A program made the position numbers and the translations under genes. The notes under the pieces were generated by a model. That model was not told the DNA's origin and did no database searches. It saw only the letters and a list, made by a program, of their open reading frames with translations. DNA of 51,888 nucleotides from Rhizobiaceae bacterium (GTDB lineage Bacteria; Pseudomonadota; Alphaproteobacteria; Rhizobiales; Rhizobiaceae). The stretch covers positions 1 through 51,888 of the forward strand of contig JAHBYZ010000022.1 of the NCBI GenBank assembly GCA_019635695.1, in the 5' to 3' direction. This document shows positions 16,052-25,055 of this stretch, one piece after another. Position 1 is the stretch's first letter. The number at the start of each line of letters is the position of its first letter.

Positions 16052-17947
16052 ATGCACGACGACAAGACGAAGAAGCGCGGGAAAGCCAGACAGGCCGAGG
16101 AAGCGCGACCGGAAGCGGGCGAACGCATCGCCAAGCGGCTGTCGCGCGCCGGGGTGGCCTCGCGCCGCGACGCCGAGGCGCTGATCGCCGACGGGCGCGT
16201 GAGGGTGAACGGCAAGGTGCTGGAAACGCCGGCCTTCACGGTGACCGACGCCGACCGCATCGAGATCGATGGCGAGCCGATCCCGGCGGTGGAGCGCACA
16301 AGGCTGTTCCTGTTCCACAAGCCGGCCGGCGTGGTGACCACCAACCGCGATCCGGAAGGCCGCCGCACGATCTTCGACGTGCTGCCGGCGGATCTGCCGC
16401 GCCTGATGACGATCGGACGCCTCGACATCAACACGGAAGGGCTGCTGCTGCTGACCAATGACGGCGGTCTGGCGCGTGTGCTGGAACTGCCGCAGACGGG
16501 CTGGCTGCGCCGCTACCGCGTGCGCGTGCATGGCGAGGTCGACGAGGGCAGGCTGGCGGCGCTGAAGGACGGCGTCGCGGTCGACGGCGTGTTCTACGGC
16601 GCGGTCGAGGCGTCGCTGGAGCGCCTGCAGGGCACCAATGCGTGGATTTCGGTCGGCCTGCGCGAAGGCAAGAACCGCGAGGTGAAGAACATCATGGCCT
16701 CGCTCGGTCTGGAGGTGACGCGGCTGATCCGCGTGTCCTTCGGGCCGTTTCAGCTCGGCGAGCTGGCGGAAGGCGCCGTGCAGGAGATCCGCGGCCGCAT
16801 GCTGCGCGACCAGCTCGGGCCGCGGCTGATCGAGGAGGCCGGCGCCAATTTCGACGCGCCGGAAGCGCGCAAGGCAACCCCCGACCGCGAGGTGAAGCCC
16901 GAGCGCGGGGAGCGGAGCGGCGAACGTCCGGCGCGGACCTCGCTGCGCGAGGAGGCCGGCGGGCTGGTGAAGAAATTCCGCCGCGACCGCGAGGACGCGC
17001 GCGGCAAGGCGCTGTCGCGGCTGTCGACCTCCGCGCCGCCGCGGGGTGGCGAGGGCAGGGGCGGCAAGCGCGACGAGCAGCGCGGGCCGGAGCCGCGCAA
17101 GCAGCGCACCGCCAATGTCTGGATGGCGCCCGGCGCCCGGCCGATGACCAAGAAGGACGAGGCACCGGAAGGCGAGGAGCGCGTCGTCAAGGTCGCGCGC
17201 AAGCCGGGCGACCGCAAGGCCGCGCACGACGCGGCGGCCAGACGCTACCGCCCGGGCCGCAAGGAGCGTGCGGCCGGCGAGACCGCGTCGGAGCCGCCCC
17301 GCCGCGAGTGGAAGCCAAGGCCGGAGGGCGAGGAGCGCCCGAAGCGCGAATATCGGCCAAGGAACGAAGCTGCCGGCGCAGACCGGCCGAAACGCGAGTG
17401 GAAGCCGCGTCCGCAGGGTGAAGATCGCCCGAAGCGCGCGTTCAAGCCGCGCGGCGACGCACCCCAGCGCGACTGGAAGGCTAAGCCGCCGCGTGCCGGC
17501 AAGGCCGAGCGGGCGGAGGCAAAGACCACAGGCGAGGCGCCGGCGCGCGAATACCGCCCGCGCCCGAAGCCGCGCGACGGCGACGAACGTCCACAGCGCG
17601 AATGGAAGCCGAGGCCGGAGGGTGCGGAGCGTCCGAAGCGGGCCTTCAAGCCTCGTGCCGAAGGCGTTGAGGCTGGCGAGAGGCCGAAGCGCGAATGGAA
17701 GCCGCGTGCCGAAGGTGCGGAGCGGCCGAAACGGGATTTCAAGCCTGCCGACCGCAAGCCGTTCGCCAGACGAGAGGACGGCGGCGAGCGACCGGCGCGC
17801 AAGTTTGACGGCAAGCCGCGCGGTGACCGTCCCGGCGGCGGTCGCCCGTTTGCCGGGAAGCCCGGTGGCAAGCCAGGCGTCGGTCCCCGCAAAGGCCCGC
17901 CGAAGGGCGGTCCGCGTGGCGGCAAGCCCGGGAGCCGGAAAGACTAG
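16052..17947 (+). CDS. rluB: RluB-family 23S rRNA pseudouridine synthase with long basic tail
   Basis: The 631-residue protein starts with an S4 RNA-binding domain (ERIAKRLSRAGVASRRDAEALI, about 22-75). The RsuA/RluB catalytic domain (about 90-265) follows, with the catalytic Asp in GRLDINTEGLLLLTNDG, plus LREGKNREVKNIM. It modifies the U2605 region of 23S rRNA in characterised relatives. After about residue 275 there are more than 340 residues of Arg/Lys/Glu/Pro-rich low complexity with repeats such as KREWKPRPEGEERPKR, about twice the core length. The tail is probably disordered and RNA-binding. The ATG at 16052 gives the expected short basic lead-in. rsmD follows with no gap. Confidence 0.9.
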   Translation: MHDDKTKKRGKARQAEEARPEAGERIAKRLSRAGVASRRDAEALIADGRVRVNGKVLETPAFTVTDADRIEIDGEPIPAVERTRLFLFHKPAGVVTTNRDPEGRRTIFDVLPADLPRLMTIGRLDINTEGLLLLTNDGGLARVLELPQTGWLRRYRVRVHGEVDEGRLAALKDGVAVDGVFYGAVEASLERLQGTNAWISVGLREGKNREVKNIMASLGLEVTRLIRVSFGPFQLGELAEGAVQEIRGRMLRDQLGPRLIEEAGANFDAPEARKATPDREVKPERGERSGERPARTSLREEAGGLVKKFRRDREDARGKALSRLSTSAPPRGGEGRGGKRDEQRGPEPRKQRTANVWMAPGARPMTKKDEAPEGEERVVKVARKPGDRKAAHDAAARRYRPGRKERAAGETASEPPRREWKPRPEGEERPKREYRPRNEAAGADRPKREWKPRPQGEDRPKRAFKPRGDAPQRDWKAKPPRAGKAERAEAKTTGEAPAREYRPRPKPRDGDERPQREWKPRPEGAERPKRAFKPRAEGVEAGERPKREWKPRAEGAERPKRDFKPADRKPFARREDGGERPARKFDGKPRGDRPGGGRPFAGKPGGKPGVGPRKGPPKGGPRGGKPGSRKD

Positions 17948-18502
17948 ATGCGCGTCGTCGGCGGAGAGTTCCGCGGCAGGCCGCTTGCCGCGCCGCGCAC
18001 GCAGGCGATCCGCCCGACCTCCGACCGCACGCGCGAGGCGGCCTTCAACGTGCTGGCGCATCGCTGGGCCGACAGGCTTGAGGGCGCTCGCGTGCTGGAC
18101 CTTTTTGCCGGGACGGGCGCACTCGGCATCGAGGCGCTGTCGCGCGGCGCGTCGTTCTGCGTGTTCATCGAGGAGGGCGCGGAGGGCCGGGGGCTGATCC
18201 GCGACAATGTCGAGGCCTTCGGGCTGCAGGGCCGCACCAAGATATTCCGCCGCGATGCGACGAAGCTCGGCATCGTCGGCACGCTCGCGCCCTTCGACCT
18301 CGTTTTCGCCGACCCGCCCTACGCCAAGGGGCTCGGCGGTCCGGCCCTGGCCTCGGCCCGCGAGGGCGGCTGGCTGGCGCCCGGCGCGCTGTGCGTGGTC
18401 GAGGAGGCGGCCGACGCCCCGTTCGAGCCGCCTGCCGGTTTCGTGATCGCCGACGAGCGTCTTTATGGCGACACGATCGTGCGTTTCGTTGAAACTTCCT
18501 GA
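17948..18502 (+). CDS. rsmD: 16S rRNA (guanine966-N2)-methyltransferase
   Basis: The 184-residue SAM-dependent enzyme methylates G966 of 16S rRNA. It shows the typical RsmD start MRVVGGEFRGRPLAAP, then IRPTSDRTREAAFNVL, the SAM-binding VLDLFAGTGALGIEALSRGA (about 53-72) and the catalytic FADPPYAKG (about 121). Length is as usual. The start codon directly follows the rluB stop, so the two rRNA-modification genes are almost certainly one operon. Confidence 0.95.
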   Translation: MRVVGGEFRGRPLAAPRTQAIRPTSDRTREAAFNVLAHRWADRLEGARVLDLFAGTGALGIEALSRGASFCVFIEEGAEGRGLIRDNVEAFGLQGRTKIFRRDATKLGIVGTLAPFDLVFADPPYAKGLGGPALASAREGGWLAPGALCVVEEAADAPFEPPAGFVIADERLYGDTIVRFVETS

Positions 18503-18529
18503 GATCGATTCCCCGCCCGGAGCCCATCC

Positions 18530-19897
18530 ATGACAGTCACGCGCCTCGCTGCCGCCCCCCTTGTCGCGCTCTGGGTTGTTGCGTTCGGCCTTGCCGGCGT
18601 CGCCGCCGCCGAAACCCAGCGCGGCGAAGGCGTGTCGAGCTTCACGCTGGACAATGGCATGGAGGTGGTGGTGATCCCCGACCGCCGCGCACCGGTGGTC
18701 ACCCACATGGTCTGGTACAAGATCGGCGGCGCCGACGAGGAGCGCGGCAAGTCCGGCATCGCTCACTTTTTCGAGCACCTGATGTTCAAGGGCACGGCCA
18801 ACCACAAGGCTGGCGAGTTCTCGCGCGCCGTGGCCGAGATCGGCGGCAACGAGAATGCGTTCACTTCCAATGACTACACCGCCTATTTCCAGCAGGTGAC
18901 GCCGCAGGCGCTGCCCACCATGATGGCCTTCGAGGCCGACCGCATGCGCGGGCTGGTGCTGTCCGACGCCGTGATCGGGCCAGAGCGCGACGTGGTGATG
19001 GAGGAGCGTCGCCAGCGCATCGAGGGCAATCCGGGCGCGGTGCTGTCGGAAGAGACGCAGGCGACGCTCTACCAGAACCATCCCTACGGCGTGCCGGTGA
19101 TCGGCTGGATGCACGAGATCGCCAAGCTGAACCGGCAGGACGCCATCGACTTCTACAACCGCTACTACGCACCCAACAACGCGGTGCTGGTGGTGGCGGG
19201 CGACGTCGATGCCGGCGAGGTTCTGGCGCTGGCCAAGAGCACCTACGGCGCCGTGCCGCGCGGGCCGGACCTGCCGCCGCGGCAGCGGCCGCAGGAGCCG
19301 CCGCAGGACACGCGCCGCACGGTGACGCTGAAGGACCCGCGGGTGACGCTGCCCAGCGTACAGATTTCCGTCATCACGCCGTCCTATACGAGCGCGGCGC
19401 CCGGCGAGGCCGAGGCCCTGGACCTGCTGTCCGAAATCCTCGGCGGCGGCATGCGCAGCCGGCTCTACCAGGAGCTGGTGGTGAAAACCGGCATCGCCTC
19501 CTCGGCCGGCGCATATTATCGCGGCTCCGCGCTCGATCCGTCGAGCTTCACGGTCTATGCCGCGCCGCGCGCGCCCGACGGGCTGGCGGCGGTGGAGGCG
19601 GCGGTGACGGCGGAAATTGCGAAAATCGCCGCCGACGGCGTGAGCGCCGACGAGCTCGACCGCGCGAAGAACCGCTTCACCCGCTCGATGATCTTCGCGC
19701 GCGACAACCAGCAGGGCATGGCCCGCATCTACGGCACCGCGCTGACCACGGGTCAGGACGTGGCCGATGTCGAGGAGTGGCCCGACCGCGTGCGCGCCGT
19801 GACCGCCGAGCAGGTGCGCGACGCCGCCCGCAAATACCTGAAGCTGGATAGCTCGGTGACCAGCTACCTGCTGCCGGCAAACGGAGACCGTTCGTGA
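18530..19897 (+). CDS. M16-family zinc metallopeptidase (catalytic subunit type)
   Basis: The 455-residue exported peptidase has a signal peptide ([22 protein letters not shown]). The inverted zinc motif HFFEH is in [14 protein letters not shown] (about residue 80), with the downstream Glu ligand region [11 protein letters not shown] and [15 protein letters not shown]. The C-terminal half has [17 protein letters not shown] and SAGAYY. Bacterial M16B enzymes of this kind often work as heterodimers with an inactive partner, which is the next gene here (four-base-scale overlap). The substrate is unknown; periplasmic peptide processing is likely. Confidence 0.93.
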   Translation: MTVTRLAAAPLVALWVVAFGLAGVAAAETQRGEGVSSFTLDNGMEVVVIPDRRAPVVTHMVWYKIGGADEERGKSGIAHFFEHLMFKGTANHKAGEFSRAVAEIGGNENAFTSNDYTAYFQQVTPQALPTMMAFEADRMRGLVLSDAVIGPERDVVMEERRQRIEGNPGAVLSEETQATLYQNHPYGVPVIGWMHEIAKLNRQDAIDFYNRYYAPNNAVLVVAGDVDAGEVLALAKSTYGAVPRGPDLPPRQRPQEPPQDTRRTVTLKDPRVTLPSVQISVITPSYTSAAPGEAEALDLLSEILGGGMRSRLYQELVVKTGIASSAGAYYRGSALDPSSFTVYAAPRAPDGLAAVEAAVTAEIAKIAADGVSADELDRAKNRFTRSMIFARDNQQGMARIYGTALTTGQDVADVEEWPDRVRAVTAEQVRDAARKYLKLDSSVTSYLLPANGDRS

Positions 19898-21249
19898 TGA
19901 ACCGCATCGACAACGAGCACGTCACCGCGCCGGTGCATGCCGCACTGGTGGTCTTTTTCGCCGCCTATTTCTTTATGTTGGCAGCCTTGGCTCCGGCGCG
20001 CGCCGAAACCGCGATCCAGGAGGTCAGGTCGACCTCCGGCGTCACCGCCTGGCTGGTCGAGGACTATTCGGTCCCGATCATCGCCGTGAAGTTCATCTTC
20101 GAGGGCGGCACGACACAGGACCCGGCCGGCAAGGAAGGCCTGATGACGCTGATGAGCGGCCTGTTCGACGAGGGCGCGGGCGATCTCGATTCCGATGCGT
20201 TCCAGCTGGCGCTGGACGATGCGGGTGCCGAAATGGGCTTCAGCGCAGGGCTGGACGGCCTGTCCGGGTCCATGCGCATGCTGGAGGAGAAGCGCCGCGA
20301 AGCCTTCGACCTGCTGGCGCTGGCCGTGAACCGGCCGCGTTTCGACCAGGCGCCCATGGACCGTATCCGCGCGCAGCTCATCACCGGCATCGAGGCGTCC
20401 GCGCGCGACCCGGAGACGCAGGCCGGGATCGCGTTCTCGAAAGCGCTCTACGGCGACCATCCCTACGCGCGCCGCTCGGACGGAACTCCCGAAACGCTGC
20501 GTTCGATGACCGCCGACGACCTGCGGACCCTGCACCGCAGGATTTTCGCGCGCGGCAAGATGCATGTCGGCGTGGTCGGCGCGATCGACGCCGCGACGCT
20601 GGCGCAGGAGCTGGACCGTGTGTTCGGCAACCTGCCGGCGGAGCCCGAACTGACGGCGGTGCCCGAGGTGACGCCGAAATTCGGGCAGGAGGTGCGCGTC
20701 GACTATCCGCTGCCGCAGACGACAATCCGGCTGGCCTATCCGGGCGTGAAGCGCGACGATCCGGACTTCTTCGCCGCATTCCTGATGAACCATGTGCTGG
20801 GCGGCGGCACGTTTTCGTCGCGGCTGTTCGACGAGGTGCGCGAGAAGCGCGGCCTGACCTACGGCATCGGCTCGGGCCTTTCGACGCCAAAGGCCTCGGC
20901 GTCGCTGTCCATCGGCACGTCGACGAACGCCGACCGCGCCGCCGAGACGCTTTCGGTGATCCGCGAGGTGGTGGCGAAGATGGCGGCCGAAGGCCCGACC
21001 GAGGAAGAGCTGGCCGACGCCAAGCGCTACCTGATCGGTTCCTACGCCATCAACAACCTCGATTCTTCCTCGGCCATCGCCAGCACGCTGGTCGGCTTGC
21101 AGGTGGAGGGACTTGGAATAGACTACATCCGCCGCCGGCCTGACCTGATCGGCGCGGTGACCCGCGAACAGGCGGCGGCCATGGCGAAACGGCTGCTTTC
21201 GGTCGATCCCGCCGTGCTGATACTGGGACCTGCAGCCGACGGAGGCTGA
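19897..21249 (+). CDS. M16-family peptidase-like protein lacking the zinc motif
   Basis: The 450-residue exported protein (signal-like FFAAYFFMLAALAPARAETA) is the partner of the preceding M16 peptidase. At the position of the HxxEH motif it has GLMTLMSGLFDEGAGDLDS, so it cannot bind the catalytic zinc. It keeps the substrate-binding Arg/Tyr segment FSSRLFDEVREKRGLTYGIGSG expected of the non-catalytic subunit, as in mitochondrial processing peptidase alpha/beta-type pairs. The ATG at 19897 overlaps the upstream stop; an in-frame GTG lies three bases earlier. Confidence 0.9.
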   Translation: MNRIDNEHVTAPVHAALVVFFAAYFFMLAALAPARAETAIQEVRSTSGVTAWLVEDYSVPIIAVKFIFEGGTTQDPAGKEGLMTLMSGLFDEGAGDLDSDAFQLALDDAGAEMGFSAGLDGLSGSMRMLEEKRREAFDLLALAVNRPRFDQAPMDRIRAQLITGIEASARDPETQAGIAFSKALYGDHPYARRSDGTPETLRSMTADDLRTLHRRIFARGKMHVGVVGAIDAATLAQELDRVFGNLPAEPELTAVPEVTPKFGQEVRVDYPLPQTTIRLAYPGVKRDDPDFFAAFLMNHVLGGGTFSSRLFDEVREKRGLTYGIGSGLSTPKASASLSIGTSTNADRAAETLSVIREVVAKMAAEGPTEEELADAKRYLIGSYAINNLDSSSAIASTLVGLQVEGLGIDYIRRRPDLIGAVTREQAAAMAKRLLSVDPAVLILGPAADGG

Positions 21250-21250
21250 T

Positions 21251-22159
21251 TTGGAAGCGATGGCGAAGCCGCGGGCGCGCAAGCCGAAGGAGCCGGCGCC
21301 CGCTCCGGGCGAGCCGCCGGCCGGGCCGACGGTTGCCATCGCCTTCGGCGGCGGCGGCGCGCGCGGGCTGGCCCACATCCACATCATCGCGGCGCTGGAC
21401 GAACTGGGCATCAGGCCGAAGCTGATCGCGGGCTCGTCCATCGGCGCCATCGTCGGGGCGGGCTACGCGGCCGGCATGAGCGGCAGCGACATTGCCGACT
21501 ATGCCCGCTCGACGCTCGGCAACCGCGCCGAGGTGATGGCGCGGATATGGAAGTCGCGACCGGGCACGCTGGGCGAGCTGATGAGCGCCGGCTTCCGCGT
21601 CACCCAGTTCAACATCGAGCGCATCCTGCGCTCGTTCCTGCCGCCGGTGCTGCCGCAAACCTTCGACGGCCTGAAGGTGCCGCTGCTGGTCACCGGCACC
21701 GATTTCTACGCCAACGCCGTGACCGTGTTCGACAGCGGCGACCTGATCTCGGCGATCGCCGCGTCGGCCGCGCTGCCGGCCATATTCAAGCCGGTGCGCC
21801 GCGACGGCCGCATCTATCTCGACGGCGGACTGGTCGACCCGGTGCCGTTCGACCTGCTGCACGGCAAGGCCGACGTGGTCATCGGGGTGGATGTGGTGGG
21901 CTCGCCGCAGGACAACGGCAAGCGGCCGACCTCGATCGACCTGATGTACGGCTCGACGCAGCTGATGATGCGCTCGATCGTCGACAGCAAATGCCAGCTC
22001 TGCCCGCCGGACGTGCTGTTGCGGCCGCCGGTGTCGGGCTACCGCGTGCTGGACTTCCTGCGCATCGAGCAGCTGATGGCCGACACGGCCAAGTGCAAGG
22101 ACGAGGCCAAGCGCCAGATCGAGGCGGCCGTGGAGGCGAAGATCAAGAAGCGGCGCTAG
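21251..22159 (+). CDS. Patatin-like phospholipase
   Basis: The 302-residue protein has the patatin Ser-Asp dyad. The oxyanion-hole loop is FGGGGARGLAHI (about 35-45), the nucleophile Ser is in IAGSSIGAIVG, and the catalytic Asp is in YLDGGLVDPVPF (about 192). It resembles the RssA/NTE-type cytoplasmic phospholipases. A Pro/Lys-rich N-terminal stretch precedes the domain. The TTG at 21251 is favoured because GGAGG sits five bases upstream; an ATG nine bases later is the alternative. It follows the M16 pair with almost no gap, so it may belong to that operon. Its stop codon overlaps that of the convergent MATE gene in a CTAG. Confidence 0.88.
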   Translation: MEAMAKPRARKPKEPAPAPGEPPAGPTVAIAFGGGGARGLAHIHIIAALDELGIRPKLIAGSSIGAIVGAGYAAGMSGSDIADYARSTLGNRAEVMARIWKSRPGTLGELMSAGFRVTQFNIERILRSFLPPVLPQTFDGLKVPLLVTGTDFYANAVTVFDSGDLISAIAASAALPAIFKPVRRDGRIYLDGGLVDPVPFDLLHGKADVVIGVDVVGSPQDNGKRPTSIDLMYGSTQLMMRSIVDSKCQLCPPDVLLRPPVSGYRVLDFLRIEQLMADTAKCKDEAKRQIEAAVEAKIKKRR

Positions 22160-23586
22160 CCGATCGTCGACGCCTTGCCGGTCGAGAACGGCGAGTTGGC
22201 GGCTGGCGGCGGGGCGGGGATGCCCTGATCTGGCGGCGGCGCGCCGTCGGCGATGCGCCTGACGACGCGGAAGGCGACCCAGACCGAGGCGATGCCGAAG
22301 ATCACCGCCCCGGCGGCCCAGCCGGCGATGGCTCCCTCGATGCCCCACCAGACCGCGCCGGCCCAAACGAAGGGCACGACGCCGAAGGTCGACCGGCCCC
22401 AGTTGAAGAAGGTCGACCAGGTCGGGAAGCCGAGATTGTTGAAGGCCGCGTTGGCGACGAACATGGCGCCGTTGAACAGAAAGCTTCCGGCGGCGAAGTA
22501 GCAGAAGAACAGGATGACGTCCCGCGCCTTGCCGGCCGCGCCGAACACGAAGACGATCTGCTCGGCAAGAAGCGCCAGCAGCGCCCAGACGGTCAGCACG
22601 TAGACGACGATGAAGATCATGCTGTCGCGCAGCGTCATGGTCAGCCGGTCGTAGCGCTTCGCGCCGAGGTTCTGGCCGAAGATCGGCCCGACCGAGCCCG
22701 AGAGCGCGAAGACGGCGGCAAACGCGATCGGCAGCACGCGGCCGATGATGGCCCAGCCGGCCACCGCCTGGTCGCCGAACGAGGCGATCTCCCGGGTGAC
22801 GTAGGTGTTGCCGATGGGCGTGGCGATGCCGGTGAGCACCGCCGGCAGCCCGATGGCGAAGAAGGGGCGGGCCGACGCCAGCAGCGTGGCCCGGTCGGGC
22901 ACGGCCATCAGGCGGTGGACATGACGCGCGCCCCAGATGCCGATGGCAATCATCACGATGCGGCAAAGCACGGTGGAGATGGCGGCGCCGTCGAGCCCGA
23001 GCCCGAAGCCGAAGATCAGCAGCGGGTCGAGCAGCGCGGCGGTTATGCCCGACGACAGGGTGACGAACATGGCGCGGCGCGCGTCGCCGACGCCGCGCAG
23101 GATGGCGGCCGCGCACATGCCAAGCGCGATCAGCGGCGAGGAGGGCAGCACGATCTGCATGAAGCGGGTGGCCAGCCGCAGCGTCTCGCCGCGCGCGCCG
23201 ACGCCATAGAGCAGGGTCTCGGTGAAGGGCCATGCGGCGAACGAGACGACCGCGACCGACAGACCCATGAAGACCATCGACACGCCGCCGAAGCGGGCCG
23301 CGGCCGCGCGGTCGCCGCGGCCGAGCGCGCGCGAGACGAGCGCGGAAGCCGCGATCGAGAGGCCAATGCCGATGGAGGTCATGAAGAACAGCAGGGTCGA
23401 GGCGAAGCCGACGGCAGCCGCCAGTTCCTCGACGCCGAGCAGCGAGATGTAGAAAAGGTTAAGCGCGTCGACAACGAACACGGCGACGAGCCCGACCGAG
23501 CCGGTGGCCGTCATGGTGACGACGTGGCGCATGGTCGAACCGGTGGTGAACTTGCCCGGAGTGCTCGCCGTCTGCGGTCCCGCCAT
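22156..23586 (-). CDS. MATE-family efflux transporter
   Basis: The 476-residue inner-membrane protein has twelve or so hydrophobic segments and two internally related MatE halves. Recognisable segments are the start of helix 1 (MRHVVTMTATGSVGLVAVFVVDALNLFYISLLG), ALVSRALGRGDRAAAARFGG in the first half and GQNLGAKRYDRLTMTL in the second. It would export cationic or other small compounds using a Na+ or H+ gradient; the substrate is not predictable. The ATG at 23586 has a strong AGGAGG upstream. It is transcribed divergently from the pmbA-like gene. Confidence 0.93.
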   Translation of the reverse strand: MAGPQTASTPGKFTTGSTMRHVVTMTATGSVGLVAVFVVDALNLFYISLLGVEELAAAVGFASTLLFFMTSIGIGLSIAASALVSRALGRGDRAAAARFGGVSMVFMGLSVAVVSFAAWPFTETLLYGVGARGETLRLATRFMQIVLPSSPLIALGMCAAAILRGVGDARRAMFVTLSSGITAALLDPLLIFGFGLGLDGAAISTVLCRIVMIAIGIWGARHVHRLMAVPDRATLLASARPFFAIGLPAVLTGIATPIGNTYVTREIASFGDQAVAGWAIIGRVLPIAFAAVFALSGSVGPIFGQNLGAKRYDRLTMTLRDSMIFIVVYVLTVWALLALLAEQIVFVFGAAGKARDVILFFCYFAAGSFLFNGAMFVANAAFNNLGFPTWSTFFNWGRSTFGVVPFVWAGAVWWGIEGAIAGWAAGAVIFGIASVWVAFRVVRRIADGAPPPDQGIPAPPPAANSPFSTGKASTIG

Positions 23587-23705
23587 GCTGCCGTTTCCTC
23601 CTGGCCGCGGGTCTTTTGAACGCCCGCAAGCATTGCGCTGCCACGACGCGAGTCCTAGATGGTCGCACGAGGGCGGCAGGCAATGCCGCAGCAATAGCCG
23701 ATCGG

Positions 23706-25055
23706 ATGACCATGAGCGACAGCATAGATACTGCCCGACTTGAGGGTCTCGTCGCAGCACTCGTGGAGGCCGCGGGCAAGGCGGGCGCCGACGCGGCCGA
23801 CGCGGTCGCCGTGATGGGTCGCTCGCGCGGCGTCAGCGTGCGGCTGGGCAAGGTCGAGTCGACCGAGGCCTCCGAGAGCGACGACATCGCGCTGCGGGTG
23901 TTCATCGGCACGAAGGTCGCCAGCGTCGGCGCCAACGCCTCTTCGGACCCGAAGATGCTGGCCGAGCGCGCGGTGGCCATGGCGAAGGTGTCGCCGGAGG
24001 ATCCCTATCAGGGCCTCGCCGACGAGGCGGAGCTGGCGAAGACCTTTCCCGACCTCGACCTCTACGATCCGACCGAGGTGGCCACCGAGGAACTGCGGCA
24101 GGCAGCGCTCGAGGCCGAGGAGGTGGCGATGTCGGTGAAGGGCATCACCAATTCCGGCGGCTCGGGCGCGAGCGCCGGGCTGGGCGGGCTGGTGCTGGCG
24201 ACCTCGGAAGGATTTCTCGGCAAATACGTCGCGTCGCGCTTCTCGCGCTCGGTGAGCGTGATCGCCGGCGAGGGCACCGGCATGGAGCGGGACTACGACT
24301 ACACCTCGCGCCAGCATTTCTCCGAGCTCGACACGCCGCGCAAGATCGGGCTGGAGGCGGCCGAGCGCGCGGTGAAGCGGCTCGGCGCCCGCAAGGCCAA
24401 GACCGGGCCGGTGACGGTGATCTTCGATCCGCGCGTGGCGCGGGGCATAGCCGGTCATATCGCCGGTGCGATCAATGGCGCTTCCGTCGCGCGCAAGACC
24501 AGCTTCCTGCGGGACATGATGGGCAAGCAGGTAGCCAATGCCGGCATCACCGTGACCGACGACCCGCGCCGGGTGCGCGGGCAGGCCTCGCGTCCCTTCG
24601 ACGGCGAGGGCGTTGCCGGCGACGCGCTGACAATGGTCGACAAGGGCGTGCTGAACCACTGGTTCCTGTCGACCTCCGCCGCGCGCGAACTCGGGCTGAA
24701 GACCAACGGTCGCGGCTCGCGTTCCGGCTCGTCGGTCAACCCGACCTCGACCAACCTCGCCATCGAGCCCGGTACGGTGTCGCCCAAGGACATGATCGGC
24801 GCGCTGAAGAGCGGCTTCTACGTCACCGAGGTGTTCGGCCAGGGCGTCAACATGGTGACCGGCGAATACAGCCGCGGCGCGTCGGGCTTCTGGGTCGAGA
24901 ACGGCGAACTGGCTTACCCCGTGTCGGAGGTGACGATCGCCGGAAACCTGAAGGACATGTTCCTCGCCATGGTGCCGGCGGACGACCTCGACCGCAATTA
25001 CGGGACGGCAGCGCCCACGCTGCTCGTCGAAGGCATGACCCTTGCCGGCGACTGA
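23706..25055 (+). CDS. pmbA: TldD/PmbA-family metalloprotease-like protein (TldE/PmbA type)
   Basis: The 449-residue protein matches PmbA/TldE, the partner of TldD in peptide and microcin maturation and CcdA degradation in E. coli. Features are GVSVRLGKVESTEASESD near the start, ITNSGGSGASAGLGGLVLATSEGF, the PVTVIFDPRVARGIAGHIAGAINGASVARKTSF-type core, and the C-terminal SGFYVTEVFGQGVNMVTGEYSRGASGFWVENGE region. The HExxxH motif of TldD is absent, as expected of PmbA. Two ATGs (23706 and 23712) could start it. The next gene overlaps its end by 14 bases. Confidence 0.9.
   Translation: MTMSDSIDTARLEGLVAALVEAAGKAGADAADAVAVMGRSRGVSVRLGKVESTEASESDDIALRVFIGTKVASVGANASSDPKMLAERAVAMAKVSPEDPYQGLADEAELAKTFPDLDLYDPTEVATEELRQAALEAEEVAMSVKGITNSGGSGASAGLGGLVLATSEGFLGKYVASRFSRSVSVIAGEGTGMERDYDYTSRQHFSELDTPRKIGLEAAERAVKRLGARKAKTGPVTVIFDPRVARGIAGHIAGAINGASVARKTSFLRDMMGKQVANAGITVTDDPRRVRGQASRPFDGEGVAGDALTMVDKGVLNHWFLSTSAARELGLKTNGRGSRSGSSVNPTSTNLAIEPGTVSPKDMIGALKSGFYVTEVFGQGVNMVTGEYSRGASGFWVENGELAYPVSEVTIAGNLKDMFLAMVPADDLDRNYGTAAPTLLVEGMTLAGD

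Noticed and set aside
17281..17760. Repeats in the rluB tail as a CRISPR-like or tandem DNA repeat
   Set aside because: The repetition is at the protein level (KREWKPR-type units) with imperfect DNA copies inside one reading frame and no spacers.
16034..19114. Very long antisense open frame (1026 codons) opposite rluB, rsmD and the M16 gene
   Set aside because: It lies opposite three well-supported genes, is Arg/Ala/Leu-rich with no domain, and arises from the low stop frequency of GC-rich DNA.
21050..23619. Long open frames of about 700 codons on both strands over the patatin and MATE genes
   Set aside because: Their compositions are typical of frame shadows (Arg/Gly/Ala/His-rich), they have no recognisable motif, and the patatin and MATE frames explain the DNA.
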